Shown here piece after piece: positions 9,949 through 19,517 of a stretch of DNA of 64,000 bases. The translations under genes were made by a program, and so were the position numbers. The DNA comes from Nonomuraea harbinensis (GTDB lineage: Bacteria; Actinomycetota; Actinomycetes; Streptosporangiales; Streptosporangiaceae). Each line of letters opens with the position of its first letter. Positions within the stretch are counted from its first letter, which is position 1. A model generated the notes under the pieces. That model saw nothing but the letters and a program-made list of their open reading frames with translations, did not search any database and was not told the origin of the DNA. The stretch is from NCBI RefSeq assembly GCF_019396385.1, contig NZ_JAHKRN010000035.1, positions 1 to 64,000 on the forward strand, read 5' to 3'.

Positions 9949-12900
9949 GGCCGGAAATGAGGTCCGCAGACGTGATCGACGACATCGAGGCCGAGAGCTC
10001 CGGTACCGACATCGCCATCGTCGGCATGTCGGGCCGCTTCCCGGGGGCGTCCGACGTCGCCGAGCTGTGGTCCGCCATCCGGGCCGGCGCGTCCGGGATC
10101 ACCCGCTTCACCGACGACGAGCTGCGTGCCGCCGGCGTCCCCGACGACCTGCTGGCCGACCCCGCGTACGTGAAGGCCGCACCGGTGATCGAGGACGTCG
10201 AGCTGTTCGACGCGGCCTTCTTCGGGTTCAGCCCGAAGGAGGCACAGATCCTCGACCCGCAGCACCGGCTGTTCCTGGAGCACAGCCACGCGGCCCTGGA
10301 GGACGCGGGCTGCGACCCCCGGCGCTTCGACGGCTCGATCGGGGTCTTCGGCGGCTGCGCGCACAGCTCGTACATGCAGAACAACCTGCTGCCCAGCGGC
10401 ATCGGCGCGGTCATGGGCGACCTCGCGCTCGGGCTCGCCAACGACAAGGACTCGCTGACCACCCGCGTGGCGCACACGCTGGGGCTGTCCGGTCCGACCT
10501 ACGGCGTGCAGAGCTACTGCTCGACGTCACTGGTCGCGGTCTGCGCCGCCGCCACCAGCCTGGCCGGCTTCGAGTGCGACCTCGCCCTGGCCGGAGGCGT
10601 CGCGGTCAGCGTGCCGCAGCGCGTCGGCTACCTCTACCAGCAGGGCGGCATCTCCCCGCCGGACGGCGAGTGCCGCGCCTTCGACGCGACCGGACTCGGC
10701 GCCCCGCTCGGCAGCGGCGTCGGCGTGGTCGCGCTGCGCAGGCTGGAGGACGCGCTCGCCGACGGCGACCAGATCTACGCCGTCATGCGCGGCTGGGCGG
10801 TCAACAACGACGCCGGTCGCAAGGCCGGGTTCACCGCGCCCGGCGTGCAGGGGCAGGCCGCCGTGATGGCCGAGGCGCTGGCGAGCGCCGACCTGACGGC
10901 CGCCGACATCGACTACGTCGAGGCGCACGGCACCGGCACGGCGCTCGGCGACGCCGCCGAGCTGGCCGCGCTCCAGCAGGTCTTCCACGGGCAGTCGCTG
11001 CTGATCGGCTCGGTCAAGACCAACCTCGGCCACCTCGACCGGGCGGCCGGGGTCACCAACCTGATCAAGGCGGCGCTCGCGCTGCGCAACGACGAGATCC
11101 CGCCGACGCTCAACCTCACCGAGCCCAACCAGCAACTCGGCGCCGGTGACGCCCGGCTGGAGGTGGTCACCCGGCGGCGCGCCTGGCCGCGCGAGTCGGG
11201 ACACATCCGCCGGGCCGGGGTGAGCGCGTTCGGCATCGGCGGCACCAACGCGCACGTCGTGCTGGAGGAGGCGCCGCTGGTCCCGAGGACGGAGGAAGAG
11301 CCGCGCCCCGAGCCGCTGGTGTGGTCGGCCCGCACGGCCGCCGCCGCCGACGAGATGACCGAGCGCCTCGCCGCGCACCTCGCCGGGCCGCTCGGCGGGA
11401 CGCGCCTCGCCGACGTGGCCCACACGCTGCAGAGCGGGCGGCAGGTCTTCGGCCACCGCAGGATGCTGGTGGCCTCGTCCACCGCCGAGGCCGCCGAAGG
11501 CCTCCGCGACGGGGCGGTGCTGGGCCGGACGGAGAGCCGCGCCGACCGGCCCGTCGCCTTCCTCATCGCCGGGACCGGCGAGCAGTACCCGGGCATGGCC
11601 GCCGAGCTTTACCGCACCGAGCCCGTCTTCCGTAAGGCGCTCGACGAGTGCCGCACCGTCCTGCGGGGCCTGATGGGCGGGACCGACCCGCTCGCCGAGA
11701 TGCTGGCCCCGCGCGCCGAGGCCGGCGGTCTGGGCGCGCTGCTCGGCCGCGGCCCGGCCGCCGCGGCGACCCCGACCGCCGTGCTGCAGCCCGCGCTGTT
11801 CGCGGTCGAGTACGCGCTCGCCACCCTCGTGCAGTCGTGGGGCGTCCGGCCCGCCATCCTGGCCGGCTACAGCCTCGGGGAGTACGTCGCCGCGTGCCTG
11901 GCCGGAGTGCTGTCGCCGGAGTCGGCGCTCGCCCTGGTGGCGCACCGCGCGCGGCTCATCGGCGCGCTGCCCGAAGGCTCGATGAGCGCCGTCCCGCTGT
12001 CGGCCGCCGAGGCCCGCGAGCGCCTGGCGCGGGCCGGGATCGCCGGCGTGGACGTCGCCGCCGTCAGCGGTCCCGAGCTGACCGTGCTGGCGGGCGAACC
12101 GCACGCCATGGCGGCCGTGCGGGCCCTGCTGGAGGCCGACGCGGTGCCGTGCCGGCCGCTGGCCACCACGCACGCCTTCCACTCGGCCATGATGGAGCCT
12201 CTCCGCGAGCCGCTCACGGCGTGGATCGCGGAGAACGTGACGCTGCGCGCCCCTCGCGTGCCGTACGTGTCCAACGTGACCGGCACCCTGGCCACCGCCG
12301 AGCAGGTCACCGACCCCGCCTACTGGGCCGAGCACATGTGCGCGCCCGTCCAGTTCGACGCCGTCCTGGCCACCCTGCTGCGCGAGGAGGACGAGGCGGC
12401 GCTGCTGGAGATCGGGCCCGGCCAGTCGCTCGGCGCGATGGCCCGGGGGCACCGCGACTGCGCCCGCGAGCGCTGGCCGCTGGTCGTCGGGACGCTGCCG
12501 GGCGCCCAGGACCCGCGCCCGGCCACCGCCGTGCTGGCCGAGGCCGTGGGGCGGCTCTGGCTGGCGGGCGTGCCGGTCGACTGGTCCGGCTACCGTCAGG
12601 ACCGGCCGGTCGCCAAGGTCGGCCTCCCCACCTACCCCTTCCAGCGCCTCCGCTACTGGGTCGACCCGCCCGCTGCCGACCGCCCCGCCGCTCCGCACGC
12701 CGCCGTCCCTGGTGCCGCCACACGCACCGCCGCCGATCCCGCCTCGGGCGCTGCCTCCGGTACCGCGTCGGGCGTCCTCTCCGGTGCCGCTTCGGGCGTC
12801 GTCAGAGGTGCTGTCTCCGGCGATGGGTCCGAGCCGCATGTGCGGTTGATGGCCGCGCGGTGGACGGCCGCGCCGGAGTCGCCGCCCCCGGCCGTGCAGG

Positions 12901-15900
12901 TTGCCCGCTGCGTGCTGCTGGCGGGCCGCGACGAGGTGGCCGGGGTTCTGGCCCGTACGCTCGACGCCGACGGACTTGAGGTGGTGACCGTCACCTCGTC
13001 GGACGCCTTCGCCGAGACGCCCGACGGTTACGCCATCGACCCCGGGTCGGCGGCCTGCCATGCCGAGCTGGCGGGACGGCTGGCCGGTGGCGCCCCCACC
13101 GTCCTGGTCGACCTGCGCCTCCTCGACAGGGAAGATCCCTCCGCCGACGGCCGCGACGAGCTGCCGCCCCTGGCCCGCCTGCTCGACGCCTGGGGCGACT
13201 CCGGCGGCGGGGCCCGGATCATCCTGGCCACCTCGGGCGGCCAGGCCGTCACGGACGGCGAGGTGCCCCACCCCGCCCAGGCCGCCGCCGCCGCCCTGCC
13301 CATGGTCGGCAACCAGGAGTACCTGAACCTCGACTGCGCCGCCGTGGACCTCGACCCGGCCGCGACCCCCGCCGAGCTCGCCGCCGCCCTCGCCGCCGAG
13401 ATCCGCCGCCCCTCCGGCGAAGTCTTCACCGCCTACCGCGACGGCCACCGCCTGATCCGCACCTTCACCCCCGAGATCCCCGCCCAGGCCCCCGAAGTCC
13501 CCGCGCAGGGCGGGTTCACGGTTCGCCGGGGTGGGACGTATCTGATCACCGGTGGGCTCGGGGACGTGGGGTTGCTCGTGGCCGAGCACCTGGTGCGGGC
13601 CGGCGCGGGCCGGCTGATCCTGACGAGCCGGCGCGGCGTGCCCGAGGAGGACGGCGATCCCCGCAGGGAGGGGGTGCGCCGGCTGCGGGAGCTGGGCGCC
13701 GAGGTGCTCACCCCGGCGGTCGACGTGACGGACGCCGCCGCCATGCGCGCGATACTCGACGGCGACGTGCGGGTGGACGGCGTCGTGCACGCCGCCGCCG
13801 ACACCGGCCAGGACACCTTCCGCCCGCTGCGCGACCTGGACGCCGAAGCCGTCGAGCGGCACTTCGCCGCCAAGGTGGGCGGCGCGCTGGTCCTGGAACG
13901 GGTGCTGGACGAGCTGCCCGCCGATCGGGCGCCCGGCTTCTGCCTGCTGTTCTCGTCCACCTCCGCCGTGCTGGGCGGCATCGCCTTCGCGAGCTACGCG
14001 GCCGCCAACGCCGCGCTGACCGCGATCGGCCGGCGCAACCACTCCCGCCGCACCCGATGGCTGAGCGCCGCCTGGGACACCTGGTCGGTCACCCTCGGCC
14101 GGGTGGAGGGCGGCCTCGGCGCGGCGATGGCCGCCCACTCCATGACCGCCGAGCAGGCGCTCACCGCCTTCGACGAGCTGCTGGCCGCCGCCCGGCCCAG
14201 CCTCGTGGTGGCCGCGGGCGGCCTGGACGACCGGCTGCCGCACGCCATGCCCGCCGACTTCACGGAAACGGGTACGGGGAGCGGCGACCGGTTTCCCCGT
14301 CCGGAACTGCCCCAGCCCTACACCCCGCCGCTGTCGGCGGTGGAACGCGACCTGGCCGATCTCTGGTCGGAGGTGCTCGGCGTCGAACCGGTGGGCACCA
14401 GGGACAACTTCTTCGACCTGGGCGGCAATTCGCTGGTCGCGCTCCAGATGCTCGCGCTGGTGAAGAAGCGGTTCGGCGTCGCGGTGCCGACCGTCTCGCT
14501 GTTCGAGGCGCCGACCGTGGCCACCCTGGCGGCGATCCTCGACGAGCGCGGCGCGAACAAGCCGGCCGCCCGGCCCGCGCTCCGCGTCACCGAGGCGCCT
14601 CCCCGCGACGCGGGCGAGCCCGCCGACGACCGGCGGATCGCGATCGTCGGCATGGCCGGCCGCTTCCCGGGCGCGTCCGACGTCGGCCAGTTCTGGCGCA
14701 ACCTGCGCGAAGGCGTCGAGTCCATCACGTTCTTCTCCGAGGAGGAACTGCTCGCCGCCGGGGCCGACCCGGAGCAGATCAAGGACCCGGCGTACGTGCC
14801 CGCCCGGCCGGTGCTGGACGACATCAGCGGCTTCGACGCGTCCTTCTTCGGCATGAGCCCCCGGATGGCCGCGATCAACGATCCGCAGCAGCGGGCCTTC
14901 CTGGAGGTGTGCTGGGAGGCGCTGGAGCAGGCCGGGTACGCCGCGCCCGAGCACCGGGGCCGCGTCGGCGTGTTCGGCGGCGCCAACATCAGCACCTACC
15001 TGCTGCGGATGACCGACCACCTGCTCGGCGGCGGCCAGCAGGAGGTCAGCGACTTCGAGGTCATCATGGGCAACGACAAGGACGCCCTGACCACGACCGT
15101 CTCGTACCTGCTCGACCTGTACGGCCCGAGCGTGGCCGTACAGACCTTCTGCTCCACCTCGCTGGTCGCCGCCCACCTGGCGGTGCGGAGCCTGCGCGAC
15201 GGCGAGTGCGAGCTGGCGCTGGCGGGCGGCGTCTCGATCCGGGTGCCCGACCGGGTGGGCCACCTGTTCGGCCCCGGCGGGCAGGAGTCGCCGGACGGGC
15301 ACGTGCGCGCCTTCGACGCCCGCGCCAGGGGCAGCATGTTCGGCGACGGCGCGGCGGCCGTGCTGCTGAAGCGGCTGCCCGACGCGGTGCGCGACGGCGA
15401 CCACATCTGGGCGGTGATCCGCGGCTCCGCCATGAACAACGACGGCGCGCTCAAGGTCGGCTACACCGCGCCCAGCGTCGTCGGCCAGGCCAGGGTGATC
15501 GCCGACGCGATGGCCGACGCGGGCGTCACCGGCGAGGACATCAGCTACGTCGAGGCGCACGGCACGGCCACCGAGCTGGGCGACCCGATCGAGGTGGCCG
15601 CGCTGACCCGCGCCTTCGGCCCCACCAGGGACAAGGGGTACTGCCCCATCGGGTCGGTGAAGACCAACGTCGGGCACCTGGACCGGGCGGCCGGCGCGAG
15701 CGGCCTGATCAAGACATCGCTCGCGGCCCGCGAGGGCGTGATCCCGCCCAGCCTGCACTACACCAGCCCCAACCCTGACATCGACTTCGACGACAGCCCG
15801 TTCTACGTCAACGCCGAGCTGTCCCCGTGGCGCACCCGCGACGGACGCCCGCGCATCGCGGGCCTCAACTCCCTGGGCATGGGAGGCACCAACGTGCACA

Positions 15901-18900
15901 TGGTCATCGAGGAGCCGCCCCGCCGGCCCGATCCGGGGCCGTCGGCCCGCCGCTACCAGGTGCTGCCCGTCTCGGCCCGCAACGCCCCCGCGGCCGACGC
16001 CGCGGTGCGGCGGCTCGGCGAGCACCTGGCCGCCGAGCCCGGCGCGCGGCTGGCCGACGTGGCCTACACGCTCCAGGCCGGGCGCAAGACGTTCGAGCAC
16101 CGGCGGGCGCTGGTCGCCGCCGACGGCGCCGCCGCCGCGGCCGTCCTCACCGGGTCGCGCCGGGAAGGGCTGCTGGGCCGGGTGGAGACCGTGCAGGGCC
16201 GCCGGACGGGCTTCCTGCTGGCGGGCGTCGGCGAGCAGTACCCCGGCCTGGCCGGCGACCTCTACCGGCACGAACCCGCCTTCCGCGCCGCGCTGGACGA
16301 GTGCCTGGCGCTGCTGGAGAACCACCTCGGCGACGCCGGCCTCGCCGACCTCCTGACCGGCGACCGCGAGGCGGGCGCCGACCTGGCCACCTTGCTCGGC
16401 CGTGCGCCCACCGGCGGGGCAAGCTCGAACGGCGCGCTCACGAACCGGTCGCCGGCCGGCGGGGAGGGCTCGAACGGCGCGCTACCGGGCCGGGCGTCCG
16501 CTGGTGGGGAGGGGCGGAACGCGGCGCTGCAGCGTACTGAAGTGGTGCAGCCCGCGCTGTTCGCCGTCGAGTACGCGTTGGCGCGCACCCTGATGTCCTG
16601 GGGTTTGCAGCCCGCGGTCATGCTGGGTTACAGCCTTGGCGAGTACGTCGCCGCCTGCCTCTCGGGAGTCCTGTCGCTGCCTGACGCCATCGCCCTGGTG
16701 GCGCACCGGGCGCGGTTGATCTCGGGGCTGCCGCCGGGGGCCATGCTGGCGGTGTCGCTGCCGGCGGACGCCGTGCGCAGGCGCTTCCGGCTGGAGGAGC
16801 GCGGGCTCGACGTCGCCGCCGTGAACGGTCCCGGGACGGTCGTCGTCGCCGGGCCGGTGGAGGCGGTCGAGTCGCTGGCCGCGGACCTGCGGGGGGCCGG
16901 GATCGCGTGCCGCCCGCTGGAGACCGCCCACGCGTTCCACTCCCGCATGCTGGAGCCGCTGAGCGACGAGCTGACCCAGTGGATCAAGGCCGAGGTCACG
17001 CTCAACCCGCCGGCGCTCCCGTACGTCTCGAACGTGACCGGCGCGCTGGCCGACGCCGAGCTGGTGTGCGATCCCGGTTACTGGGCCAGGCACATGTGCG
17101 CGACCGTACGGTTCCAGGACGGGATCGAGACGCTGCTGGCCGAGCCGGAGCTCGCCCTGGTCGAGATCGGCCCCGGCCAGTCGCTGGGCGCGCTGGTGCG
17201 CGCCGGTGGCTGCCCGGCGGAGCGCTGGCCCCTGATCACCCACACGCAGCCCGCCGCGAGCGACGCCAGGCAGGGCGACGAGGCGCTGGCGGACTGCCTC
17301 GCCCGGCTCTGGCTCGGCGGCGTCACCGTCGACTGGGACGCCTATCACGGGCGCGTCGAGGGCGCCGACCCGGCGGGGCTGCCCGGGCGGATCCCGTTGC
17401 CCACCTACCCGTTCCAGCGGCAGCGCTACTGGATCGACCCGCCCGCCCGGCGTGAGATCGACCGGGGGGCGGCCGAGCCGGAGGACCTGTTCGAGGCCAT
17501 CACCAGCCTGCCCAAGCTGCCCGAGGACGAGTGGCTCTACCTGCCCGTGTGGCGGCAGACGGCGCCGCCCGCCCCGGCGGAGCGGACGCCCGGCTCGTGG
17601 CTGGTCTTCACCCGCGACGGGCTCGCCGACGAGGTGCTGGCGGCCCTGCGCGGGGCCGGCGCCGCCGTCACGCCGGTCCGCCCCGGCGAGGCGTACGCGG
17701 CCACCGCCGACGGCCACACGGTCAGGCCGGGCCACGTCGCCGACATGCTCGCCGTACTGCGCGACCTGCGCGCGGCCGGCCGGCCCCTGGAGCGGGTCCT
17801 GCACCTGTGGAACCTGGAGCCTGCGACGCACGAGCCCGGCGTCCAGGACACGGGCGTCCGCGACACCGACATTGCGTACGGTCTGCACACGCTTGTCGCG
17901 CTCGCACGGGCGGCCGGGGAGTCCGGTATCGGTGAATGGTCGCTCGACGTGGCCGTATCCGGGACCCAGCAGGTGCTGGGCGAGGAGGTGGCCCACCCCG
18001 CCGGCGCCACGCTGCTCGGGCCGTCCCTGGTGATCCCGCTGGAGTACCCAGGAGTGACCACCCGCCTGATCGACCTTCCGGCGGGCCCGTCCGCGCGTGA
18101 CCTCGGCGGTCTGGGCGCCGAGCTGGCCCGCCCGCAGGAGGACCGCACGGTGGCGCTGCGCCACGGCCGCCGCTACGTCCCCGACTACGCCCGCATGCCC
18201 GCCCCGCCGCTCCCCGGCGGCCCGGCCGCGGACGACACCGGGCTGCGCCGGGGAGGCGTCTACCTGATCACCGGCGGGCTGGGCGGCATCGCGCTCGGCC
18301 TGGCCGGGCACCTGGCCCGCGACTACCAGGCCAAGCTCGTGCTGCTGGCCAGGCGCGGCCTGCCACCGCGAGCCGACTGGCCCGCCGTCCTGTCCGGCGA
18401 GCGTCCCGCGGACGAGGTCACCCGGGACAGGGTGCGGCAGGTGACCGAGCTGGTCGCGCTGGGAGCGGAGGTCGAGGTCGTCACCGGCGACGCCGCGAGC
18501 GCCCGGGACGTGCGCCGGGCCGTCGAGGCGGCGGCCGAGCGCTTCGGCGCGCTGCACGGCGTGCTGCACGCCGCCGGCGTCCCGGCCATGGGACTGATGC
18601 AGTTCAAACGGCCCGAAGAGCTGGACGAGGTGCTCGCCCCCAAGATCGCCGGCACGCTGGCGCTGGCCGAGGCGCTGCGCGTCGGCCGGCCGGACGAGGT
18701 CGAGCTGGACCTGCTGGTGCTGTTCTCCTCCATCACCTCCGCCACCGGCGGCGGCCCCGGCCAGGTGGACTACTGCGCCGCCAACGCCTTCCTGGACGGC
18801 TACGCCTGCCGTCTCGCCGCGACCGGGCGCCGGGTGGTGTCCGTCGGCTGGGGCGAGTGGACGTGGAACGCCTGGGAGGCCGGGCTCGACGGGTACGAGG

Positions 18901-19469
18901 AGGCGCTGCGCGACTTCTTCAGGAAGAACCGGGCCCGCGTCGGGATCGGGTTCGCCGACGGCTGGCGTTCGCTGCTGCGGGCGCTGTCGACCGGCGAGCC
19001 GCGGGTCGTCGTGTCCACGCAGGACTTCCCCACGCTGGTGTCCGGCAGCTCCCGCTTCACCCTGGAGGCGGTCACCTCTCCCGCCATCGGCGGCGGCGGC
19101 GAGCGCCATCCCCGGCCCGAGCTGGTCACGTCCTACCAGGAGCCCGACGGCGCCACCGAGGAGGCGATCGCCGCGATCTGGGGCGAGTCGCTCCGGCTCG
19201 ACCAGGTCGGCGTGCTGGACAACTACTTCGAACTGGGCGGCAACTCGCTGCTCGGCGTCGCCATCGTGGCCGCGGTCCGGCGCGCGTTCGAGCTGCCGGA
19301 GCTGCCGCCGCACATCCTCTACGAGGCGCCGACCGTGGCCGCGCTGAGCCGCACCGTCGACGCGCTCGTCTCGGGCGCGGCCACGGCCGCCTCCGACGGC
19401 GGCAGCCAGGTGCGGGCCCAGCTGCGGCGTTCGGGCCTGGAGGCCTCGGCCGCCCGCAGACGCCGCTGA
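9945..19469 (+). CDS. Bimodular type I PKS, (KS-AT-KR-ACP)x2
   Basis: A 3174-residue protein starting at ATG 9945, overlapping the previous stop by four bases; a second in-frame ATG at 9957 follows a repeated CCGGAAATGAGG and could also be used. Module 1: KS ~21-442 (SYCSTSL, VEAHGTGT, NLGHLD), AT ~536-842 (GYSLGEY, HAFHS), KR ~1197-1380 (TGGLGDVG, catalytic S/Y/N present), ACP near 1496 (DLGGNSL). Module 2: KS ~1566-1990 (QTFCSTSL, VEAHGTAT, NVGHLD), AT ~2087-2417 (GYSLGEY, HAFHS) with a 45-residue repeated insertion, KR ~2772-2969 with TGGLGGIAL, in which the third Rossmann glycine is Ala, and ACP near 3103 (ELGGNSL). HAFH in both ATs suggests malonyl-type units, but the specificity of this AT clade for ACP-bound extenders cannot be read from the motif. 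No docking helix or thioesterase domain follows the last ACP. Confidence 0.95.
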   Translation: MRPEMRSADVIDDIEAESSGTDIAIVGMSGRFPGASDVAELWSAIRAGASGITRFTDDELRAAGVPDDLLADPAYVKAAPVIEDVELFDAAFFGFSPKEAQILDPQHRLFLEHSHAALEDAGCDPRRFDGSIGVFGGCAHSSYMQNNLLPSGIGAVMGDLALGLANDKDSLTTRVAHTLGLSGPTYGVQSYCSTSLVAVCAAATSLAGFECDLALAGGVAVSVPQRVGYLYQQGGISPPDGECRAFDATGLGAPLGSGVGVVALRRLEDALADGDQIYAVMRGWAVNNDAGRKAGFTAPGVQGQAAVMAEALASADLTAADIDYVEAHGTGTALGDAAELAALQQVFHGQSLLIGSVKTNLGHLDRAAGVTNLIKAALALRNDEIPPTLNLTEPNQQLGAGDARLEVVTRRRAWPRESGHIRRAGVSAFGIGGTNAHVVLEEAPLVPRTEEEPRPEPLVWSARTAAAADEMTERLAAHLAGPLGGTRLADVAHTLQSGRQVFGHRRMLVASSTAEAAEGLRDGAVLGRTESRADRPVAFLIAGTGEQYPGMAAELYRTEPVFRKALDECRTVLRGLMGGTDPLAEMLAPRAEAGGLGALLGRGPAAAATPTAVLQPALFAVEYALATLVQSWGVRPAILAGYSLGEYVAACLAGVLSPESALALVAHRARLIGALPEGSMSAVPLSAAEARERLARAGIAGVDVAAVSGPELTVLAGEPHAMAAVRALLEADAVPCRPLATTHAFHSAMMEPLREPLTAWIAENVTLRAPRVPYVSNVTGTLATAEQVTDPAYWAEHMCAPVQFDAVLATLLREEDEAALLEIGPGQSLGAMARGHRDCARERWPLVVGTLPGAQDPRPATAVLAEAVGRLWLAGVPVDWSGYRQDRPVAKVGLPTYPFQRLRYWVDPPAADRPAAPHAAVPGAATRTAADPASGAASGTASGVLSGAASGVVRGAVSGDGSEPHVRLMAARWTAAPESPPPAVQVARCVLLAGRDEVAGVLARTLDADGLEVVTVTSSDAFAETPDGYAIDPGSAACHAELAGRLAGGAPTVLVDLRLLDREDPSADGRDELPPLARLLDAWGDSGGGARIILATSGGQAVTDGEVPHPAQAAAAALPMVGNQEYLNLDCAAVDLDPAATPAELAAALAAEIRRPSGEVFTAYRDGHRLIRTFTPEIPAQAPEVPAQGGFTVRRGGTYLITGGLGDVGLLVAEHLVRAGAGRLILTSRRGVPEEDGDPRREGVRRLRELGAEVLTPAVDVTDAAAMRAILDGDVRVDGVVHAAADTGQDTFRPLRDLDAEAVERHFAAKVGGALVLERVLDELPADRAPGFCLLFSSTSAVLGGIAFASYAAANAALTAIGRRNHSRRTRWLSAAWDTWSVTLGRVEGGLGAAMAAHSMTAEQALTAFDELLAAARPSLVVAAGGLDDRLPHAMPADFTETGTGSGDRFPRPELPQPYTPPLSAVERDLADLWSEVLGVEPVGTRDNFFDLGGNSLVALQMLALVKKRFGVAVPTVSLFEAPTVATLAAILDERGANKPAARPALRVTEAPPRDAGEPADDRRIAIVGMAGRFPGASDVGQFWRNLREGVESITFFSEEELLAAGADPEQIKDPAYVPARPVLDDISGFDASFFGMSPRMAAINDPQQRAFLEVCWEALEQAGYAAPEHRGRVGVFGGANISTYLLRMTDHLLGGGQQEVSDFEVIMGNDKDALTTTVSYLLDLYGPSVAVQTFCSTSLVAAHLAVRSLRDGECELALAGGVSIRVPDRVGHLFGPGGQESPDGHVRAFDARARGSMFGDGAAAVLLKRLPDAVRDGDHIWAVIRGSAMNNDGALKVGYTAPSVVGQARVIADAMADAGVTGEDISYVEAHGTATELGDPIEVAALTRAFGPTRDKGYCPIGSVKTNVGHLDRAAGASGLIKTSLAAREGVIPPSLHYTSPNPDIDFDDSPFYVNAELSPWRTRDGRPRIAGLNSLGMGGTNVHMVIEEPPRRPDPGPSARRYQVLPVSARNAPAADAAVRRLGEHLAAEPGARLADVAYTLQAGRKTFEHRRALVAADGAAAAAVLTGSRREGLLGRVETVQGRRTGFLLAGVGEQYPGLAGDLYRHEPAFRAALDECLALLENHLGDAGLADLLTGDREAGADLATLLGRAPTGGASSNGALTNRSPAGGEGSNGALPGRASAGGEGRNAALQRTEVVQPALFAVEYALARTLMSWGLQPAVMLGYSLGEYVAACLSGVLSLPDAIALVAHRARLISGLPPGAMLAVSLPADAVRRRFRLEERGLDVAAVNGPGTVVVAGPVEAVESLAADLRGAGIACRPLETAHAFHSRMLEPLSDELTQWIKAEVTLNPPALPYVSNVTGALADAELVCDPGYWARHMCATVRFQDGIETLLAEPELALVEIGPGQSLGALVRAGGCPAERWPLITHTQPAASDARQGDEALADCLARLWLGGVTVDWDAYHGRVEGADPAGLPGRIPLPTYPFQRQRYWIDPPARREIDRGAAEPEDLFEAITSLPKLPEDEWLYLPVWRQTAPPAPAERTPGSWLVFTRDGLADEVLAALRGAGAAVTPVRPGEAYAATADGHTVRPGHVADMLAVLRDLRAAGRPLERVLHLWNLEPATHEPGVQDTGVRDTDIAYGLHTLVALARAAGESGIGEWSLDVAVSGTQQVLGEEVAHPAGATLLGPSLVIPLEYPGVTTRLIDLPAGPSARDLGGLGAELARPQEDRTVALRHGRRYVPDYARMPAPPLPGGPAADDTGLRRGGVYLITGGLGGIALGLAGHLARDYQAKLVLLARRGLPPRADWPAVLSGERPADEVTRDRVRQVTELVALGAEVEVVTGDAASARDVRRAVEAAAERFGALHGVLHAAGVPAMGLMQFKRPEELDEVLAPKIAGTLALAEALRVGRPDEVELDLLVLFSSITSATGGGPGQVDYCAANAFLDGYACRLAATGRRVVSVGWGEWTWNAWEAGLDGYEEALRDFFRKNRARVGIGFADGWRSLLRALSTGEPRVVVSTQDFPTLVSGSSRFTLEAVTSPAIGGGGERHPRPELVTSYQEPDGATEEAIAAIWGESLRLDQVGVLDNYFELGGNSLLGVAIVAAVRRAFELPELPPHILYEAPTVAALSRTVDALVSGAATAASDGGSQVRAQLRRSGLEASAARRRR
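12744..12821 (+). repeat. Ser-Gly-x-x 12-base coding repeat in AT-KR linker
   Basis: Six and a half in-frame 12-base units encode SGAA, SGTA, SGVL, SGAA, SGVV, RGAV, SG. The Ser-Gly codon pairs mostly alternate between TCG GGC and TCC GGT. The repeat sits in the linker after the first AT of the bimodular PKS, where a flexible insert is tolerated. Confidence 0.8.
16401..16535 (+). repeat. Three 45-base tandem repeats inside the second AT of the bimodular PKS
   Basis: Three consecutive 45-base units encode 15-residue copies of the pattern R-x-x-x-GG-x-x-x-NGAL (16401-16445, 16446-16490, 16491-16535). They lie between the LLGR and QPALFAVEYALA segments, where the sister ATs have only a short linker. 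The reading frame is kept and the AT active-site motif follows intact. Confidence 0.9.
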
Positions 19470-19493
19470 CCACCGGATCCAAGGAGCGAAACG

Positions 19494-19517
19494 ATGAGCA
19501 GAACGGAGATGACATGA
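19494..19517 (+). CDS. Seven-codon mini-ORF coupled to the FkbK-like gene
   Basis: ATG at 19494 follows AAGGAG (19481-19486) with eight bases between, and encodes MSRTEMT before TGA at 19515-19517. That stop overlaps the ATG of the dehydrogenase gene (ATGA). The ribosome site ahead of it is stronger than the one ahead of the dehydrogenase itself. It could be a coupling leader peptide or the stub of a lost gene. Whether it is translated is inference. Confidence 0.4.
   Translation: MSRTEMT

Noticed and set aside
10527..16325. A 1932-residue open frame on the minus strand opposite the bimodular PKS, and similar long antisense frames elsewhere
   Set aside because: They mirror GC-rich codons of recognised PKS domains, have low-complexity translations rich in Arg, Gly, Ala and Pro, and match no family.
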